Assembly: GCA_963977625.1 (NCBI GenBank)
Contig: CAXBPX010000073.1
Location: 1 to 5,671 of the forward strand
DNA from: ZLKRG08 sp963977625
Lineage (GTDB): Bacteria; Actinomycetota; Actinomycetes; Nanopelagicales; Nanopelagicaceae
Direction: 5' to 3'
DNA length: 5,671 nt
Part shown: in pieces, positions 5,645 through 5,671 of the stretch
Layout: every line of letters starts with the position of its first letter
Position numbering within the stretch: the stretch's first letter is position 1
Program-made: the position numbers and the translations under genes
Notes under the pieces: model-generated
What the model saw: the letters and a program-made list of their open reading frames with translations, nothing else
What the model was told of the DNA's origin: nothing
Database searches by the model: none

Positions 5645-5671
5645 TTTTATTTACCTTCTATCTACTCTGGG

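Overview
The window is chromosomal DNA from a low-GC actinobacterium. The base composition looks like the low-to-mid 40s percent G+C by eye. The protein families are actinobacterial: a FadE5-type acyl-CoA dehydrogenase, a DnaB with the ERTPPQDL amino-terminal block and a DEPPF-tailed SSB. Freshwater 'Ca. Nanopelagicales' (acI: Planktophila/Nanopelagicus) would fit, but the lineage is an inference and cannot be proven from this stretch.

Layout from left to right. Positions 1-1479 (+) hold the 3' four-fifths of an acyl-CoA dehydrogenase gene that begins outside the window. It is followed at 1499-2434 (+) by a ten-helix EamA/DMT-type transporter, which appears to be read from its own leaderless promoter. 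This gene converges on dnaB (2409-3800, -), and the two overlap by 26 bp. Upstream of dnaB lies a 251-bp gene-free stretch (3801-4051). It holds a same-strand tandem series of DnaA-box-like 9-mers spaced about one helical turn apart, a perfect 12-bp palindrome and an AT-rich tract. Next comes a 74-aa, 38% lysine protein gene (4052-4276, +), probably also leaderless. A strong hairpin terminator at its end is shared with the ribosomal operon that arrives from the right. That operon, on the minus strand, is ssb (5150-5644), rpsR (4778-5065) and rplI (4307-4753). The usual first gene, rpsF, would lie just beyond the right edge.

The right two-thirds is the widely conserved rpsF-ssb-rpsR-rplI-dnaB neighbourhood, which combines translation (bS18, bL9) with replication (SSB, DnaB helicase). 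The unusual part is between rplI and dnaB. A histone-like, lysine-rich gene sits there in the opposite orientation, next to a putative DnaA-binding region, so dnaB is transcriptionally split from the ribosomal genes. I see no mobile element, CRISPR array, tRNA or rRNA. The rplI-dnaB interval is the only part I would call exciting; the rest is ordinary core genome.
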